Shown piece by piece: positions 7,869 through 16,711 of a stretch of 64,000 bases of DNA (positions are counted from its first letter, which is position 1; every line of letters begins with the position of its first letter). Made by a program: the position numbers and the translations under genes. The stretch comes from Arthrobacter sp. CDRTa11 (GTDB lineage: Bacteria > Actinomycetota > Actinomycetes > Actinomycetales > Micrococcaceae). The notes below the pieces were generated by a model. It saw only the letters and a list, made by a program, of their open reading frames with translations, searched no databases and was not told where the DNA came from. The stretch lies in the NCBI RefSeq assembly GCF_026427775.1, contig NZ_CP044532.1:496001-560000 (forward strand), written 5' to 3'.

Positions 7869-10169
7869 TTATTCCTGTGGTGGTGGGGGTGGTTTGAAGT
7901 AGGTGTTTTGTTGGGGTTTTTGGGTGGGGTCGATGTGGGGTGGGGGTGTGTACCAGGGGGTGCCGTTGCTGTTGGTGATGGTCCATTGTTCTTTGTGGAT
8001 GAGGTGATGGTGGTGGGTGCAGAGGAGTGCGCCGTTGTTGAGGTTGGTGGGGCCGCCGTGTGACCAGTAGGTGATGTGGTGGGCTTCGCACCAGGGGGCT
8101 GGGATGGTGCAGTGGGGGAAGGTGCAGCCTTGGTCGCGGGCGGTGAGGGCGAGGCGTTGGGTGGTGGTGAAGAGGCGGGTTTTGCGGCCGAGGTCCAGGA
8201 TCTCGCCGTGGGTGCCGAGGAGGGCGGGGATGATGTCGGCGTCGCAGGCGATTTTGCGGAGGGTGGTGGCGGCGACGGGTCCGGTGAAGGTGAAGTTCCC
8301 GGTCCCTGCCTGTTTGCCCTTGCCTGTCGTGCTAGTGCTGGTGCTGGTGCTGTTGCCGGTGGGTTGGGGGAGGTGGGGGAGGAGGTCTTGGTAGTTGATG
8401 GTGGCCAGGATTTGGGGTCGGTTGCCGCCGGTGGTGGGCAGCGTGTTGGTGGTGAGGCCGGCTTTGATGGCGGTGATGATGCCGTCGAGTTGTTTTTGGG
8501 AGCGGGTGCGCCGGTCCAGGTCCACGTCCGTGTTTTGCCAGACCTGATTCCCGTCCGTTTGTTCGCCGTCCCCGCCGCCGCCTGCACTGTCACCTTGCCC
8601 TGTTCCGGTGGGTGGGGTGGTGGTGCGGGGGTTGGTGGCGGTGTTCATGACGGTGAGGAAGTGTTCGTATTGGTCGGTGGTGGCGAGGATTTCGATGCGG
8701 TGGAGGCCGTGGCGGGGTTTGCGGATGAAGGCGCCTTGGGTGTGGCGGAGTGCTTCTTCGCTGGGTTCGGTGCCGTCGGCGTCGATGGTGTCTGACCAGC
8801 GGCGGGCGACGCGGGTGAGGAAGTCGGGATCGGCGGTGGCTGCGGTGCCGGTGAGGTGCTCTTCGATCCGGGTGAGGGTTTCGGGGGTGGTGTGGTGCCT
8901 GAGCCGGTCCAGGGTGGTGGCGATGATGGTCCCTGCGCGGGAGGACACGGCCGGGCTGCACGTGATGCGGCTGCCGGGCAGGCCGGTCCCGTCAGCGGCG
9001 TCGGCTTCTTCTATGCCGGGTTGTTCGGTGCCGGCCGATTGCGCGGGGTTTGCTGGTGCCAGTGCTGTGGCGAGGTGTTCCCGCGGTGGGAGGGTGGTGT
9101 CTCCGGTGAGGGTGATCGCGGGGAGGGTGTCGTGGGCGAGGTGGAGCCGGCGGCGGGCCTCGCTGATGCCGATCCGGAGTCTGAGGCGCAGGAACTCGGC
9201 GGTGTTCCGGCAGCCGTCATCGGCCGGGGATGTTGGCACGGATATTTCCGTCCCAGCGGTCATTTCGGGGCTGGTGCTCGCGGGGCTGGTGGCTGGCCAG
9301 GCGGCGTCCGTTTCGCGGAGGGTTTCTGTTCCGGTGTTCCAGCCGGTGACCCAGCCGTTGGTGCCGGTGGCGGCGGATGGTGTGCCGGGGCTGGGGCGGC
9401 TGGTTCTGGTGTTGGCTTCGGTGATGGCCTGGGTCCGGGTGCGGTCCACGGCGCCGGCGGAGAGGATTTGCAGGTAGTCCACGGTCCGGGCGAGCTCCTC
9501 GACCTGGCCGGCGAAGTTTGAGGCCTCCACGTAGCCTGCCAGCGCCAGAGTGTCCGGAGCGGCGGCCGCGACCCGGTTCAGAAGCGAGACCAGGCCGGCC
9601 AGCCCAATCGTTCCAGTCGGTCCAACGGTTTCAGTTACGCCCGAGGCCTCAGCAGGCCCGGCCGACTTGGCTCGGGTGTCAGCCTCAGCCGTCCAGGCTG
9701 GGTTGGCCGGGACGGCGCGAAGGTGAGAAGGCCCGCCGTGCCGGGCACCGCCGTCGGACGCCTTACTTGAATTTGAAAGGCCGGCCGCCGGGGTGCCTGC
9801 AGGTGTCAGCAAGGCGATACCGCCGTGCTCCGCAAGCTGTTCCCCAATCGCTTCCATAGGTCCACTCTGCCAAGGGGGTGTGACATTTAAGGGGTCACCG
9901 GATTTTGCGTCGTGATCCTGGAGGGAGCGGGCCCGATGGGCATTGCGTGACGCCAGGGAAAGCGCGGCTACGGTACCGCGGTGCTCCGCAAGCTGTTCCC
10001 CGATGGCTTCCATAGGTCCACTCTGCCAAGGGGGTGCGACATTTAAGGGCTCACCGGATTTTGCGTCGTGATCCTGGAAGGAGCGGGCCCGATGGGCATC
10101 GCGCGACGCCAGGGAAAGCGCAGCTAAGGAACCGCGGTGCTCCGCAAGCTGTTCCCCGATGGCTTCCAT
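7869..10169 (-). CDS. DUF222 / HNH endonuclease-domain protein (13E12 repeat family)
   Basis: The C-terminus carries an HNH nuclease fold (CTFPHCTIPAPWCEAHH, then GGPTNLNNGALLCTHHH), preceded by a DUF222 region (ARRRLHLAHDTLPAIT; DPDFLTRVARRWSD). Proteins of this family occur in many copies in mycobacteria and Arthrobacter; their function is unproven and they may be mobile or nuclease-like. The N-terminus is unusual. The block beginning MEAIGEQLAEH occurs three times at ATG 10169, 10013 and 9857, encoded by a 156-bp tandem repeat. The outermost Met is used here (766 aa), but any of the three could start translation, and the frame is open further up to 10343. A Thr/Ser/Pro/Gly-rich linker lies mid-protein. 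Confidence 0.75.
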   Translation of the reverse strand: MEAIGEQLAEHRGSLAALSLASRDAHRARSFQDHDAKSGEPLNVAPPWQSGPMEAIGEQLAEHRGTVAALSLASRNAHRARSLQDHDAKSGDPLNVTPPWQSGPMEAIGEQLAEHGGIALLTPAGTPAAGLSNSSKASDGGARHGGPSHLRAVPANPAWTAEADTRAKSAGPAEASGVTETVGPTGTIGLAGLVSLLNRVAAAAPDTLALAGYVEASNFAGQVEELARTVDYLQILSAGAVDRTRTQAITEANTRTSRPSPGTPSAATGTNGWVTGWNTGTETLRETDAAWPATSPASTSPEMTAGTEISVPTSPADDGCRNTAEFLRLRLRIGISEARRRLHLAHDTLPAITLTGDTTLPPREHLATALAPANPAQSAGTEQPGIEEADAADGTGLPGSRITCSPAVSSRAGTIIATTLDRLRHHTTPETLTRIEEHLTGTAATADPDFLTRVARRWSDTIDADGTEPSEEALRHTQGAFIRKPRHGLHRIEILATTDQYEHFLTVMNTATNPRTTTPPTGTGQGDSAGGGGDGEQTDGNQVWQNTDVDLDRRTRSQKQLDGIITAIKAGLTTNTLPTTGGNRPQILATINYQDLLPHLPQPTGNSTSTSTSTTGKGKQAGTGNFTFTGPVAATTLRKIACDADIIPALLGTHGEILDLGRKTRLFTTTQRLALTARDQGCTFPHCTIPAPWCEAHHITYWSHGGPTNLNNGALLCTHHHHLIHKEQWTITNSNGTPWYTPPPHIDPTQKPQQNTYFKPPPPPQE

Positions 10170-10197
10170 AGGTCCACTCTGCCGTGGGGGTACGACA
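9818..10197. repeat. 156-bp tandem repeat, about 2.4 copies, over the start of the DUF222/HNH gene
   Basis: The segments CTCCGCAAGCTGTTCCCC and TTCCATAGGTCCACTCTGCC recur with an exact 156-bp period (ATG codons at 9857, 10013 and 10169). The copies differ at scattered bases, mostly substitutions, and keep the reading frame (52 codons). Each unit contains what looks like a 5' untranslated segment plus the start of the gene, all translated in the longest frame. Confidence 0.9.
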
Positions 10198-10237
10198 GTA
10201 ATGACGTGGCCAGTTAGCGCATCCAGAGTACGTTGAG

Positions 10238-10900
10238 TCAGCTCGGAATGGACATAAGGGACGACATTACCGACGACACTAGCGCTGACATTTTGATGGT
10301 GGATACAACGGAGCTGAGGACGAAAACGCCAATGGTCGCCCACACCGGCAGCAGCCCGCGCCCGGGCGCCACCTTATGGACGATCACCGAGCGGCCGATG
10401 ACATATACAGCGCTGTTGAGGAAACTCCATGCCCAGTGGAAGGGCCTGACCACCCCGTCCCGCTTGAGCCGCTCGCTGTCAAAGTAGGCCAGCAGCACAG
10501 AAGCGGCGTAGGTGAGGAATCCCGAAAAGACGAGAAGGAAATAGACGGGTGTGAAGACGGACAGCGGATCGACGGCGGGCGTGCCCTGGCTGCCGATGCT
10601 AATGAAGCGCACTTCCGGGTTCCATAGCAGCAAAAGTATGACCGGCAGCAGTGGCAGCAGCGTAATGATCCAGATCAGGGGATTGTAGACGGGCGTTTCG
10701 CTGCTGATGTGGGGGCGTTCGGAAAAATAGGGCGTAACCGGGTAAAGGCCACCGCCGGGTCCGGGTTGCGCGGCAGGTGAATACGGAGTGCTGTACTGGC
10801 TGGTCCAGTTGGTGCCGTCCCACCACCGGAGCCGTCCCGTACCTGCGGGGTCGGGGTACCAGCCGGGAGGAACTGAGGGGCCGGTATTGGAATTGCTCAT
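10238..10900 (-). CDS. DUF2510-domain membrane protein, function unknown
   Basis: The start at 10900 has GGGGG upstream. The 220-residue protein begins with a DUF2510 motif (PGWYPDPAGTGRLRWWDGT in two halves), a short Trp-rich domain common at the N-terminus of actinobacterial membrane proteins. Four hydrophobic segments follow: PLIWIITLLPLLPVILLLL, VYFLLVFSGFLTYAASVLL, FLNSAVYVIGR and LLPVWATIGVFVLSSVV. The charged loop YFDSERLKRDG is probably cytoplasmic. No enzyme motif was seen. It ends 68 bp from the repeat-laden DUF222 gene, which lies downstream on the same strand. Confidence 0.7.
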   Translation of the reverse strand: MSNSNTGPSVPPGWYPDPAGTGRLRWWDGTNWTSQYSTPYSPAAQPGPGGGLYPVTPYFSERPHISSETPVYNPLIWIITLLPLLPVILLLLWNPEVRFISIGSQGTPAVDPLSVFTPVYFLLVFSGFLTYAASVLLAYFDSERLKRDGVVRPFHWAWSFLNSAVYVIGRSVIVHKVAPGRGLLPVWATIGVFVLSSVVSTIKMSALVSSVMSSLMSIPS

Positions 10901-10997
10901 CTGCATGCCCCCATTGTGCGTGACCGCACAGCTCGCCGCTACGAAACGGCTATGAAGCTGCGCCCCACCAGCAGTATATGCACCAAGAAGCATATAC

Positions 10998-11036
10998 CGC
11001 TGGCCGCCGCCACCCCAAGGGTAGCGGCGGCCAGCG
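10998..11036. terminator. Hairpin terminator downstream of the YtxH gene
   Basis: Perfect 13-bp arms (CGCTGGCCGCCGC and its complement) enclose a 13-nt loop. The hairpin lies 43 bp past the end of the minus-strand gene at 11079. No clear T-tract follows, so it may be a factor-assisted or processing hairpin. Confidence 0.6.
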
Positions 11037-11078
11037 TGGTTATTAAGTTGCAGCACGGGTTTAACCCGGAGCAGCAAT

Positions 11079-11624
11079 TCAGTCCCGCTTGGGATCCACG
11101 TTCGTAGCAGCGCCGGCGGGAGTTGCGCCGCCTTCGTCGGACCAGTCCTGGCCCTGGGTATCGTTCCGTGCAGGATCGGATTCAACATCCGACGTCCCAA
11201 GGTTGACCGTCTCCGGGTGCGTGCTGTGCGACGGAACGTGGTCGCCAACTGTTCCCGGCCCAAGATTCCCGGCGGATGTTCCCATGCCCGCTCCCGTCCC
11301 AGCAGACGCTGGGACCGTCATGCCGGCGTCGGAAGCCTTGGTCTGACTGCTCTTGCCGGTGCCATCGCCGGACGCAGGCTCATGGTGCATGGCGGAGCCG
11401 ATCACGGTGCCGGCCCGACGCGCGGCCTCGCCCAGTTGGTCCGCTACTTCGGGCGCCTTTTCCTTGATGGCCTCGGTGGCGGCGGTGACCTTGTCCTGGA
11501 CAGGTTTGCTGTCCCAGATGCCCGCTGCCTTGGCCTTGAGCTTGTCGTACGCTGCCCGGCCGGACCGCGATCCCAGGACGTAGCCTGCCGCGATGCCAAC
11601 ACCCAAAAGAAGTTTATTTTTCAT
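11079..11624 (-). CDS. YtxH-like small membrane-anchored protein
   Basis: The N-terminus MKNKLLLGVGIAAGYVLGSR is a single transmembrane or signal-anchor segment followed by a basic amphipathic helix (AAYDKLKAKAAGIWD), as in YtxH-domain general-stress proteins. The remainder of the 181 residues is a Gly/Ala/Ser/Thr-rich, low-complexity tail without recognisable domains. It neighbours a GlsB/YeaQ-type protein, another small membrane protein tied to stress, but hairpins lie between them, so they may not share a transcript. Biochemical role unknown. Confidence 0.7.
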   Translation of the reverse strand: MKNKLLLGVGIAAGYVLGSRSGRAAYDKLKAKAAGIWDSKPVQDKVTAATEAIKEKAPEVADQLGEAARRAGTVIGSAMHHEPASGDGTGKSSQTKASDAGMTVPASAGTGAGMGTSAGNLGPGTVGDHVPSHSTHPETVNLGTSDVESDPARNDTQGQDWSDEGGATPAGAATNVDPKRD

Positions 11625-11679
11625 GATGAACTCCTGCTCCGTGAGAAGGTTTCAAGCCCGGCCGCTTGGCCGGGAGATG

Positions 11680-11720
11680 AGGAAACCGGCCCAAGGAAGA
11701 TGTCCCCGGGCCGGTTTCCT
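11680..11720. terminator. Hairpin terminator between the GlsB-like and YtxH genes
   Basis: Arms AGGAAACCGGCCC and GGGCCGGTTTCCT are fully complementary over 13 bp with a 15-nt loop. The hairpin begins 16 bp after the minus-strand GlsB-like gene. A second, smaller GC hairpin (CCCGGCCG/CGGCCGGG-like) sits next to it around 11657-11673. Confidence 0.65.
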
Positions 11721-11735
11721 GGCCGAGCGCCGCAG

Positions 11736-12002
11736 TTAGCTGCGGACGCTCCGCTTGGTGATCATGCCGTAAACGAGCAGCACGATGATGGCGCCGCCGA
11801 TCGCGAGCAGCCAGGTCTGCAGTGAGAAGAACTCCTGCAGCCCTTCGCCGAAGATCAGTCCGCCGATCCAGCCGCCGAGGAATGCTCCCACAACGCCCAG
11901 GAGCAAGGTGATGAAAATGCCGCCACCCTGCTTGCCCGGGAGGATCGCCTTAGCGATCGCGCCAGCAATGAGGCCCAGAATCAGAAATGCAAAAAAACCC
12001 AT
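11736..12002 (-). CDS. GlsB/YeaQ/YmgE-family stress-associated membrane protein
   Basis: The 88-residue protein is almost entirely hydrophobic: LILGLIAGAIAKAILPG, then GGGIFITLLLGVVGAFLGGW and LAIGGAIIVLLVYGM. This three-helix, glycine-rich pattern is the transglycosylase-associated GlsB/YeaQ family, found in bacterial stress regulons. The start at 12002 follows AAAAGGAA; an earlier in-frame Met at 12071 would add a polar leader absent from the family. A GC hairpin (12033-12051) sits in the 5' leader. The molecular role is undefined in all relatives. Confidence 0.85.
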   Translation of the reverse strand: MGFFAFLILGLIAGAIAKAILPGKQGGGIFITLLLGVVGAFLGGWIGGLIFGEGLQEFFSLQTWLLAIGGAIIVLLVYGMITKRSVRS

Positions 12003-12032
12003 TTTGTCGTTTCCTTTTCTTCTATAAAGGAG

Positions 12033-12051
12033 GCACCCGGATGCCGGGTGC
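12033..12051. promoter_or_regulatory. GC hairpin in the 5' leader of the GlsB-like gene
   Basis: GCACCCGG and CCGGGTGC flank a 3-base loop 31-49 bp upstream of the start codon. It could be a leader structure or the tail of an upstream terminator. Confidence 0.4.
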
Positions 12052-12137
12052 GCTTCGTCCTTCCGCCTCAATAGTAATCATGCTTACTATCTAATTGCCA
12101 ACCCCGCCGGCGGCGGACGGACCCCCTAATGCCCGTT

Positions 12138-12971
12138 TCAGTGACCGCTGATGTCTGAATCAATACCGGCGCCCGGACCCTCGTCCAGGATGGAGATTTC
12201 CGCTAGATCCTGCGGATCGAGGGCGAAATTGAACACGTCCAGGTTCTCCTTCATCCGCTCCGGATCGCCGGACTTTGGAACAGTGACAAATCCGTTCTGA
12301 ATATGCCAGCGCAACACAAGCTGTCCGGGCGTTTTGTCGTACTTTTCGCCCAGCTGCACAAGTACCGGAGCGTCCAGCAGACTGGCCCCCGAACCGCCCA
12401 GCGGGCTGTAGGACTCGGTGACGATGCCGTGTTCCGCATGGAATTCCCGCTCTGCCGTCCGGGTGATGGCCGGGCTGAGCTGGATCTGGTTCACCGCCGG
12501 CACCACCTCGCACTCGGCCATAAGCCGCTCAAGGTGGGCCGGCTTGAAGTTGGACACCCCTATGGACCGTACTTTGCCCTCGAGTTGGAGCCGCTCGAAC
12601 GTCTTCCAGGTGGAGATGAACTCGTTCCGCTGGGGCAGCGGCCAGTGAATCAGCAGCAGGTCCACATAGTCCAGCTTCATCCGCCGCAGCGAACCCTCCA
12701 GTCCTTCGATCGCACGGTCCTGGCCCTGGAACTGGCCGTCCAGCTTAGTGGTGACGAACATTTCGCTGCGGTCCACGCCGCTGGCGCGGATCCCGTTTCC
12801 CACCCCTTCCTCGTTGCCGTATTTCACCGCGGTATCAATATGCCGGTACCCGGCTTCCACTGCATGGACGACGGCGGTAGCCACCTGGTCGTCGTCCAGC
12901 GGCCAGGTGCCGAGGCCGATCTGCGGGATGCTGTGGCCATCATTGAGCTTGATGAGGGGTGCAAGTGTCAT
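12138..12971 (-). CDS. Aldo/keto reductase (2,5-diketo-D-gluconate reductase type)
   Basis: The 277-residue protein has the AKR fold and active-site landmarks: IPQIGLGTWPL, GYRHIDTAVKYGNEEGVG (catalytic Asp and Tyr), the Lys of VTTKLDGQ and the His of LLIHWPLP. The C-terminal cofactor motif VPKSGDPERMKENLD is the NADPH-binding loop of this subfamily. It reduces aldehydes or keto sugars with NADPH in the cytoplasm. It lies 29 bp downstream of the rhamnogalacturonan lyase on the same strand, so it may be co-transcribed and act on a product of pectin breakdown. The substrate is inferred from context only. Confidence 0.9.
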   Translation of the reverse strand: MTLAPLIKLNDGHSIPQIGLGTWPLDDDQVATAVVHAVEAGYRHIDTAVKYGNEEGVGNGIRASGVDRSEMFVTTKLDGQFQGQDRAIEGLEGSLRRMKLDYVDLLLIHWPLPQRNEFISTWKTFERLQLEGKVRSIGVSNFKPAHLERLMAECEVVPAVNQIQLSPAITRTAEREFHAEHGIVTESYSPLGGSGASLLDAPVLVQLGEKYDKTPGQLVLRWHIQNGFVTVPKSGDPERMKENLDVFNFALDPQDLAEISILDEGPGAGIDSDISGH

Positions 12972-13000
12972 CTCAACAGTCTCTCCCGAATCGGCCCGTC

Positions 13001-15553
13001 CTAGCCCTCGAACGCCCGCAGAATATTTCCGGCGTTGTAGCCCAGGACGCTGCGGGCGGCTTCGGACACGTTGTCAGGGTTCTTCTGCTGGCCAAGGAAG
13101 TCGACAAACCGCTGGATGGCCTGGCCGGCTTCGGCGCTGTCGCCGTCGGCAACGGCCTTCTGCGCCTGCTCCACGCTGGCCGTGAGCTGGCTGGCCACCG
13201 GCCCGGAAACATCGCCGGAGTCCGTCAGGTCTTCCAGGACATACTGCAGGGCCTTGACGCTGCCCGGGAGCCACGCGGCCCGCAGCGGAACGTTGCCGAA
13301 GTCCATGTCGGATGCGAAGTAGAAGTCCGTGTAGGAGGGCTGGTTGTAGGTGGTGTTCTGCCGGGCGACTTCGGCACGGTACTGCGGATCGTGCATCAGC
13401 GTGTACAGCTTGTGGTTGGTTACCTCGGTGCTCAGGTACATGCGCAGTGCGGAACTGTCCGCGGTCCGCACCAGCATCTCTTCGCGCCAGTCACCCACCA
13501 CGTCGGCCACCAGGCTGGGAGTGCCCTTGGTGCCGTTGTTGGTCCGGGTACCGTCGGCGGTCAGCAGGCGGCCGCGCTTCACATCGTCGATGGTGGGTGT
13601 CTGGTCCCCGGAGCCGTTGATGATCTGGGTGGTCATGTCCGCGGCCCACTTGATGCTCATGTTGGTGCCGGGCTGCGCGCCCGGCAACTCGCGGCCGTCG
13701 GCCGACCGCATCCCGATGGCCCAGTTCTCGATTCCGGGAACGGCGGGATCAACATCGCCGATCATGCCGCGCCCGGTGTCCTTTCCGGAGTAGGCGCCGA
13801 ACAGGACTTTCCCGTCGCTGGCGTCGCGCATTGCATACCCGTACGGCGCGTAGGTTCCGCCCTCATGAACGGTGAAGATCTCCTTGCCCGGACGAGCCGG
13901 ATCAATGTCCGTCACATGCATTGCGTCGCCGTGGCCCAACCGCGCCTCTTCACCAGGAGTGGCGCTGCCGGCAGGCATGGTGTCGAAGGAGCTGTACAGC
14001 AGCGATCCGTCGTCGTCGATCGTGGCTGCGCCGTAAACGATTTCCTGCTTGCCGTCGCCGTCCACGTCGGAGGCGCTGAGGGAGTGGAAGCCCTGGGTGG
14101 TGAGCTTGCCGAACACCGGATCCGAGCCGTCGCGGCCGTGCGGAGAGTCGTTGAAGGGGTTGGTCATGGGTGCCCAGCCGGAGTCAACGTTCCACAAGGG
14201 GGAGAGGGTGGTGCCGTCCCAGGTGTAGCTGGCCAGGGTGGTCCGCGTGTAGTAGCCGCGCGCAAAGACCGCCGCGGGTTTCTGGCCGTCCAGGTAGGCC
14301 ACGCCGGCCAGGAAACGGTCCACACGGTTGCCCGGTTCAATCCGGGCCATGGCGTAATCGCCCCACATCAGGCCGTCGTCGTGCCGGCCGGGCGCATAGG
14401 CCACCGTTTTCAGTTCCTTGCCCGTGGCACCTTCAAAGACGGTCAGGTACTCCGGGCCGGAAACAATAAATCCTTCGAAAGCCCGCAGGTTGTTCCGAGC
14501 GCTGCGGGACGGGGCGTAGACGTCCATGAAGTAGTCCGTGACAGCCTCGGCGTCGGTGCGCGAGAGCGGGTACTGGTACTGCGGCGCGATGCCGAACGCC
14601 TCCTCCAACGTCGCCGGCCAGTTGCCGGCTTTCACCTCTGGGTGCTCGGTCCAACCCTGGAAAGTGTCCACCATGTGCTGGTAGTAGTCCGCGGCGCTCA
14701 TCCGGTAGTCGTCAGCGTGGGAGTAGCCGGCGTCGATGTCCTGCTGGAGCAGCGAAATGAAGGAGTCACCGGCCGCAGTGCCATCCTTGTACGGGATGGT
14801 CCTGGTGCCGGGCGCGGTCTTCATCATCATCTCGGCTCGCCCGTCGCCGTCGAAGTCGTTGACCAGCAGCTGCGTGTAATGCGCGCCGGAGCGGATGTTG
14901 ACGCCCAGGTCGATCCGGTGAAGCAGAGTGCCGTCCGCCTTGTAAGTGTCCACATACGTGTTGCCGGTGTAGCCCACCTGGGAGACGTCCTTGGAGTTGT
15001 TCGGGTCCCATTTGACGATGAACTCGTACTGGCCATCGCCGTCCACGTCTGCCACCGACGCGTCGTTGGCGGCGTAGGTGTACGCCTGGCCGGCCGGGGT
15101 GACACCGTCGGCGGGCTTCTTCAGGGCAATGTCCTTGAAGTTGCCGGCCCAGGCAGTGGCCGTGGCGCTGCGGTCCAGTTCCACGCCGCCGACGACGGCA
15201 CGCACCTCGTATGCGGAGGCGGCGGTTCCGCCGGCGTCAAGGTAGTTGGTGCTGTCTGTGACAGTGGCGAGCTTCTGTCCATCGCGGTACACCGCGAAGT
15301 CCGTCCCCGTGAGGCCGGTGGCCGTTGAACCCGTCGCCTCATGGCCAAGGAGCCGCCAGCTCAGGAACACTCCTTCCGGTATTCCGGCTGCCACCAGCCC
15401 CCGGTCAAGATGGTCCAGTTGGACTCCCGCTGGGGCTGGTGGGGCGGACGGTTCGACGGCGGCGGCCGGGCTGGTGAGGCAGCTTAGGGTGAGTGCCATT
15501 CCGGCGGCAGCGGCACCTGAAAGATGGCGCACGGATTTCCTGCTTGGATTCAT
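13001..15553 (-). CDS. Secreted rhamnogalacturonan endolyase, polysaccharide lyase family 11
   Basis: The 850-residue protein opens with a Sec signal peptide (LSGAAAAGMALTLSCLTS, then AAA). A fibronectin-like PL11 N-domain follows (RGLVAAGIPEGVFLSWRLLG), then an eight-bladed propeller rich in Asp calcium loops: VADVDGDGQYEF, VNDFDGDGRAEM and ASDVDGDGKQEI. PL11 enzymes cleave the rhamnose-galacturonate backbone of pectin rhamnogalacturonan I by beta-elimination. The C-terminal 90 residues form a helical FIMAH-like domain (VEQAQKAVADGD, IQRFVDFL). A LacI-type palindrome lies at 15579, just upstream of the start. The strain probably degrades pectin outside the cell. Confidence 0.92.
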   Translation of the reverse strand: MNPSRKSVRHLSGAAAAGMALTLSCLTSPAAAVEPSAPPAPAGVQLDHLDRGLVAAGIPEGVFLSWRLLGHEATGSTATGLTGTDFAVYRDGQKLATVTDSTNYLDAGGTAASAYEVRAVVGGVELDRSATATAWAGNFKDIALKKPADGVTPAGQAYTYAANDASVADVDGDGQYEFIVKWDPNNSKDVSQVGYTGNTYVDTYKADGTLLHRIDLGVNIRSGAHYTQLLVNDFDGDGRAEMMMKTAPGTRTIPYKDGTAAGDSFISLLQQDIDAGYSHADDYRMSAADYYQHMVDTFQGWTEHPEVKAGNWPATLEEAFGIAPQYQYPLSRTDAEAVTDYFMDVYAPSRSARNNLRAFEGFIVSGPEYLTVFEGATGKELKTVAYAPGRHDDGLMWGDYAMARIEPGNRVDRFLAGVAYLDGQKPAAVFARGYYTRTTLASYTWDGTTLSPLWNVDSGWAPMTNPFNDSPHGRDGSDPVFGKLTTQGFHSLSASDVDGDGKQEIVYGAATIDDDGSLLYSSFDTMPAGSATPGEEARLGHGDAMHVTDIDPARPGKEIFTVHEGGTYAPYGYAMRDASDGKVLFGAYSGKDTGRGMIGDVDPAVPGIENWAIGMRSADGRELPGAQPGTNMSIKWAADMTTQIINGSGDQTPTIDDVKRGRLLTADGTRTNNGTKGTPSLVADVVGDWREEMLVRTADSSALRMYLSTEVTNHKLYTLMHDPQYRAEVARQNTTYNQPSYTDFYFASDMDFGNVPLRAAWLPGSVKALQYVLEDLTDSGDVSGPVASQLTASVEQAQKAVADGDSAEAGQAIQRFVDFLGQQKNPDNVSEAARSVLGYNAGNILRAFEG

Positions 15554-15578
15554 CAGTGAATCCTTTCAATTTGAAAGT

Positions 15579-15594
15579 GGGAAAACGCTTCCCC
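15579..15594. promoter_or_regulatory. LacI-family operator-like dyad upstream of the PL11 lyase
   Basis: GGGAAAACGCTTCCCC is an imperfect dyad (GGGxAAxCGxTTxCCC) 26 bp upstream of the lyase start codon. It probably overlaps the promoter, where a repressor would act. Confidence 0.55.
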
Positions 15595-15679
15595 AGTAAC
15601 TTAGTGGGATTCTAGGAGACAAAGCAACCCTTGCGTTCAGCGCAAAAGCCGAGTATTTAGAACGATTCAAAAAGCGGCG

Positions 15680-16711
15680 TCAGAACGCCTTGCGGGCCCA
15701 CCGGACCAGATGGTCGCTCAGCTCCATAAACTGCGGGTCCACCACCTGGAGCGCGGGGTGGGCGTCGTACCAGTCCACAATTTCCCTGGCGCCATCGGCG
15801 AAGGGGATTGTGGCCACGTAATCCGGCACCAGCGACTTGATCTTGGTGTTGTCGAACACCACCGAGTGGGAGCGGTCGCCCAGCAGATTGGCTCCCAGTT
15901 CCGCGTTGTGCGCTGCGATGGTCTCGGAGGCCACATGGACCAGCTCGGGCTCGGAAACCCCGGCCGCACGGGCGAACAGCTGGTAGATCTGGTTCCACGG
16001 CAAGTATTCGTCAGAAGTGATGGTGTAGCTCTCACCCACTGCCTGTGGCCTCCCCAGCAGACCCACAAAGGCCTTGGCAAAGTCACGGCTGTGGGTCAAC
16101 GTCCAGAGCGAGGTGCCGTCGCCGTGGACCAGGACAGGAAGTCCTTCCCGCATCCTGTGGATATCCGTCCAGCCGCCCACCATGGCGATCTTGGTCCGGT
16201 CGTAGGTATGCGACGGGCGGACCACCGTGACGGGAAAATCTTCAGTGCGGTAGGCCTCGAACAGCAGGTCCTCACAGGCGATCTTGTCCCGTGAATACTG
16301 CCAGAACGGGTTCTTCAGCGGCGTGGATTCAAGGATGGGGAGCCGGGTGGGCGGCTTTTGGTAAGCGGAAGCGGAACTGATGAAGACGTACTGTCCGGTC
16401 CGGCCGCGGAAGAGTTCCATGCTGTTCCGCGCCTGGTCCGGGGTGAAGGCAATAAAGTCCGCGACGGCGTCGAACTCCCGTCCCCCGAGCACCTCCCGCA
16501 CCGCTGAGGCATCACGGACGTCGGCGTGCAGGATTTCGGTGCCGTCGGCGGCTGGCCTTTCCGCGGAGCGGCCCCGGTTGAGGATGGTGAGCCGGTGGCC
16601 CAGCGCGACGGCGCGTTCAGCCGCCGCCGCGCTGATGACCCCGGTTCCACCGATAAAAAGGATGTTCCTCGGCGCCACAGTGTCAGTCTGAGGATCCCAA
16701 AGAGTTACCAC
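15680..16711 (-). CDS. NAD-dependent epimerase/dehydratase (extended SDR)
   Basis: The 343-residue protein begins with a Rossmann nucleotide-binding motif (ILFIGGTGVISAAAAERA) and continues HRLTILNRGR, an Arg-containing segment suggesting NADP preference. The expected active-site Tyr-Lys spacing of SDRs is replaced by FISSASAYQ and WQYSRDKIACE, where YSRDK fits YxxxK. It resembles sugar-nucleotide epimerases and the CSP41-like group. The start is GTG 16711, overlapping the stop of the upstream aldo/keto reductase by 7 bp, so the two are translationally coupled. It likely alters a sugar or sugar derivative; the substrate is unknown. Confidence 0.82.
   Translation of the reverse strand: MVTLWDPQTDTVAPRNILFIGGTGVISAAAAERAVALGHRLTILNRGRSAERPAADGTEILHADVRDASAVREVLGGREFDAVADFIAFTPDQARNSMELFRGRTGQYVFISSASAYQKPPTRLPILESTPLKNPFWQYSRDKIACEDLLFEAYRTEDFPVTVVRPSHTYDRTKIAMVGGWTDIHRMREGLPVLVHGDGTSLWTLTHSRDFAKAFVGLLGRPQAVGESYTITSDEYLPWNQIYQLFARAAGVSEPELVHVASETIAAHNAELGANLLGDRSHSVVFDNTKIKSLVPDYVATIPFADGAREIVDWYDAHPALQVVDPQFMELSDHLVRWARKAF

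Noticed and set aside
7742..8593. Minus-strand Thr/Pro-rich frame overlapping the HNH gene
   Set aside because: It is an alternative frame of the low-complexity HNH gene; the other frame holds the HNH motif.
9857..10169. Treating the 156-bp repeat as a CRISPR or phage att site
   Set aside because: Units are directly adjacent, coding, in frame and without unique spacers.
12959..15328. Plus-strand open frame of 789 codons opposite the rhamnogalacturonan lyase
   Set aside because: Very long but purely the mirror of codon bias in the PL11 gene; no domain and no plausible RBS-driven gene.
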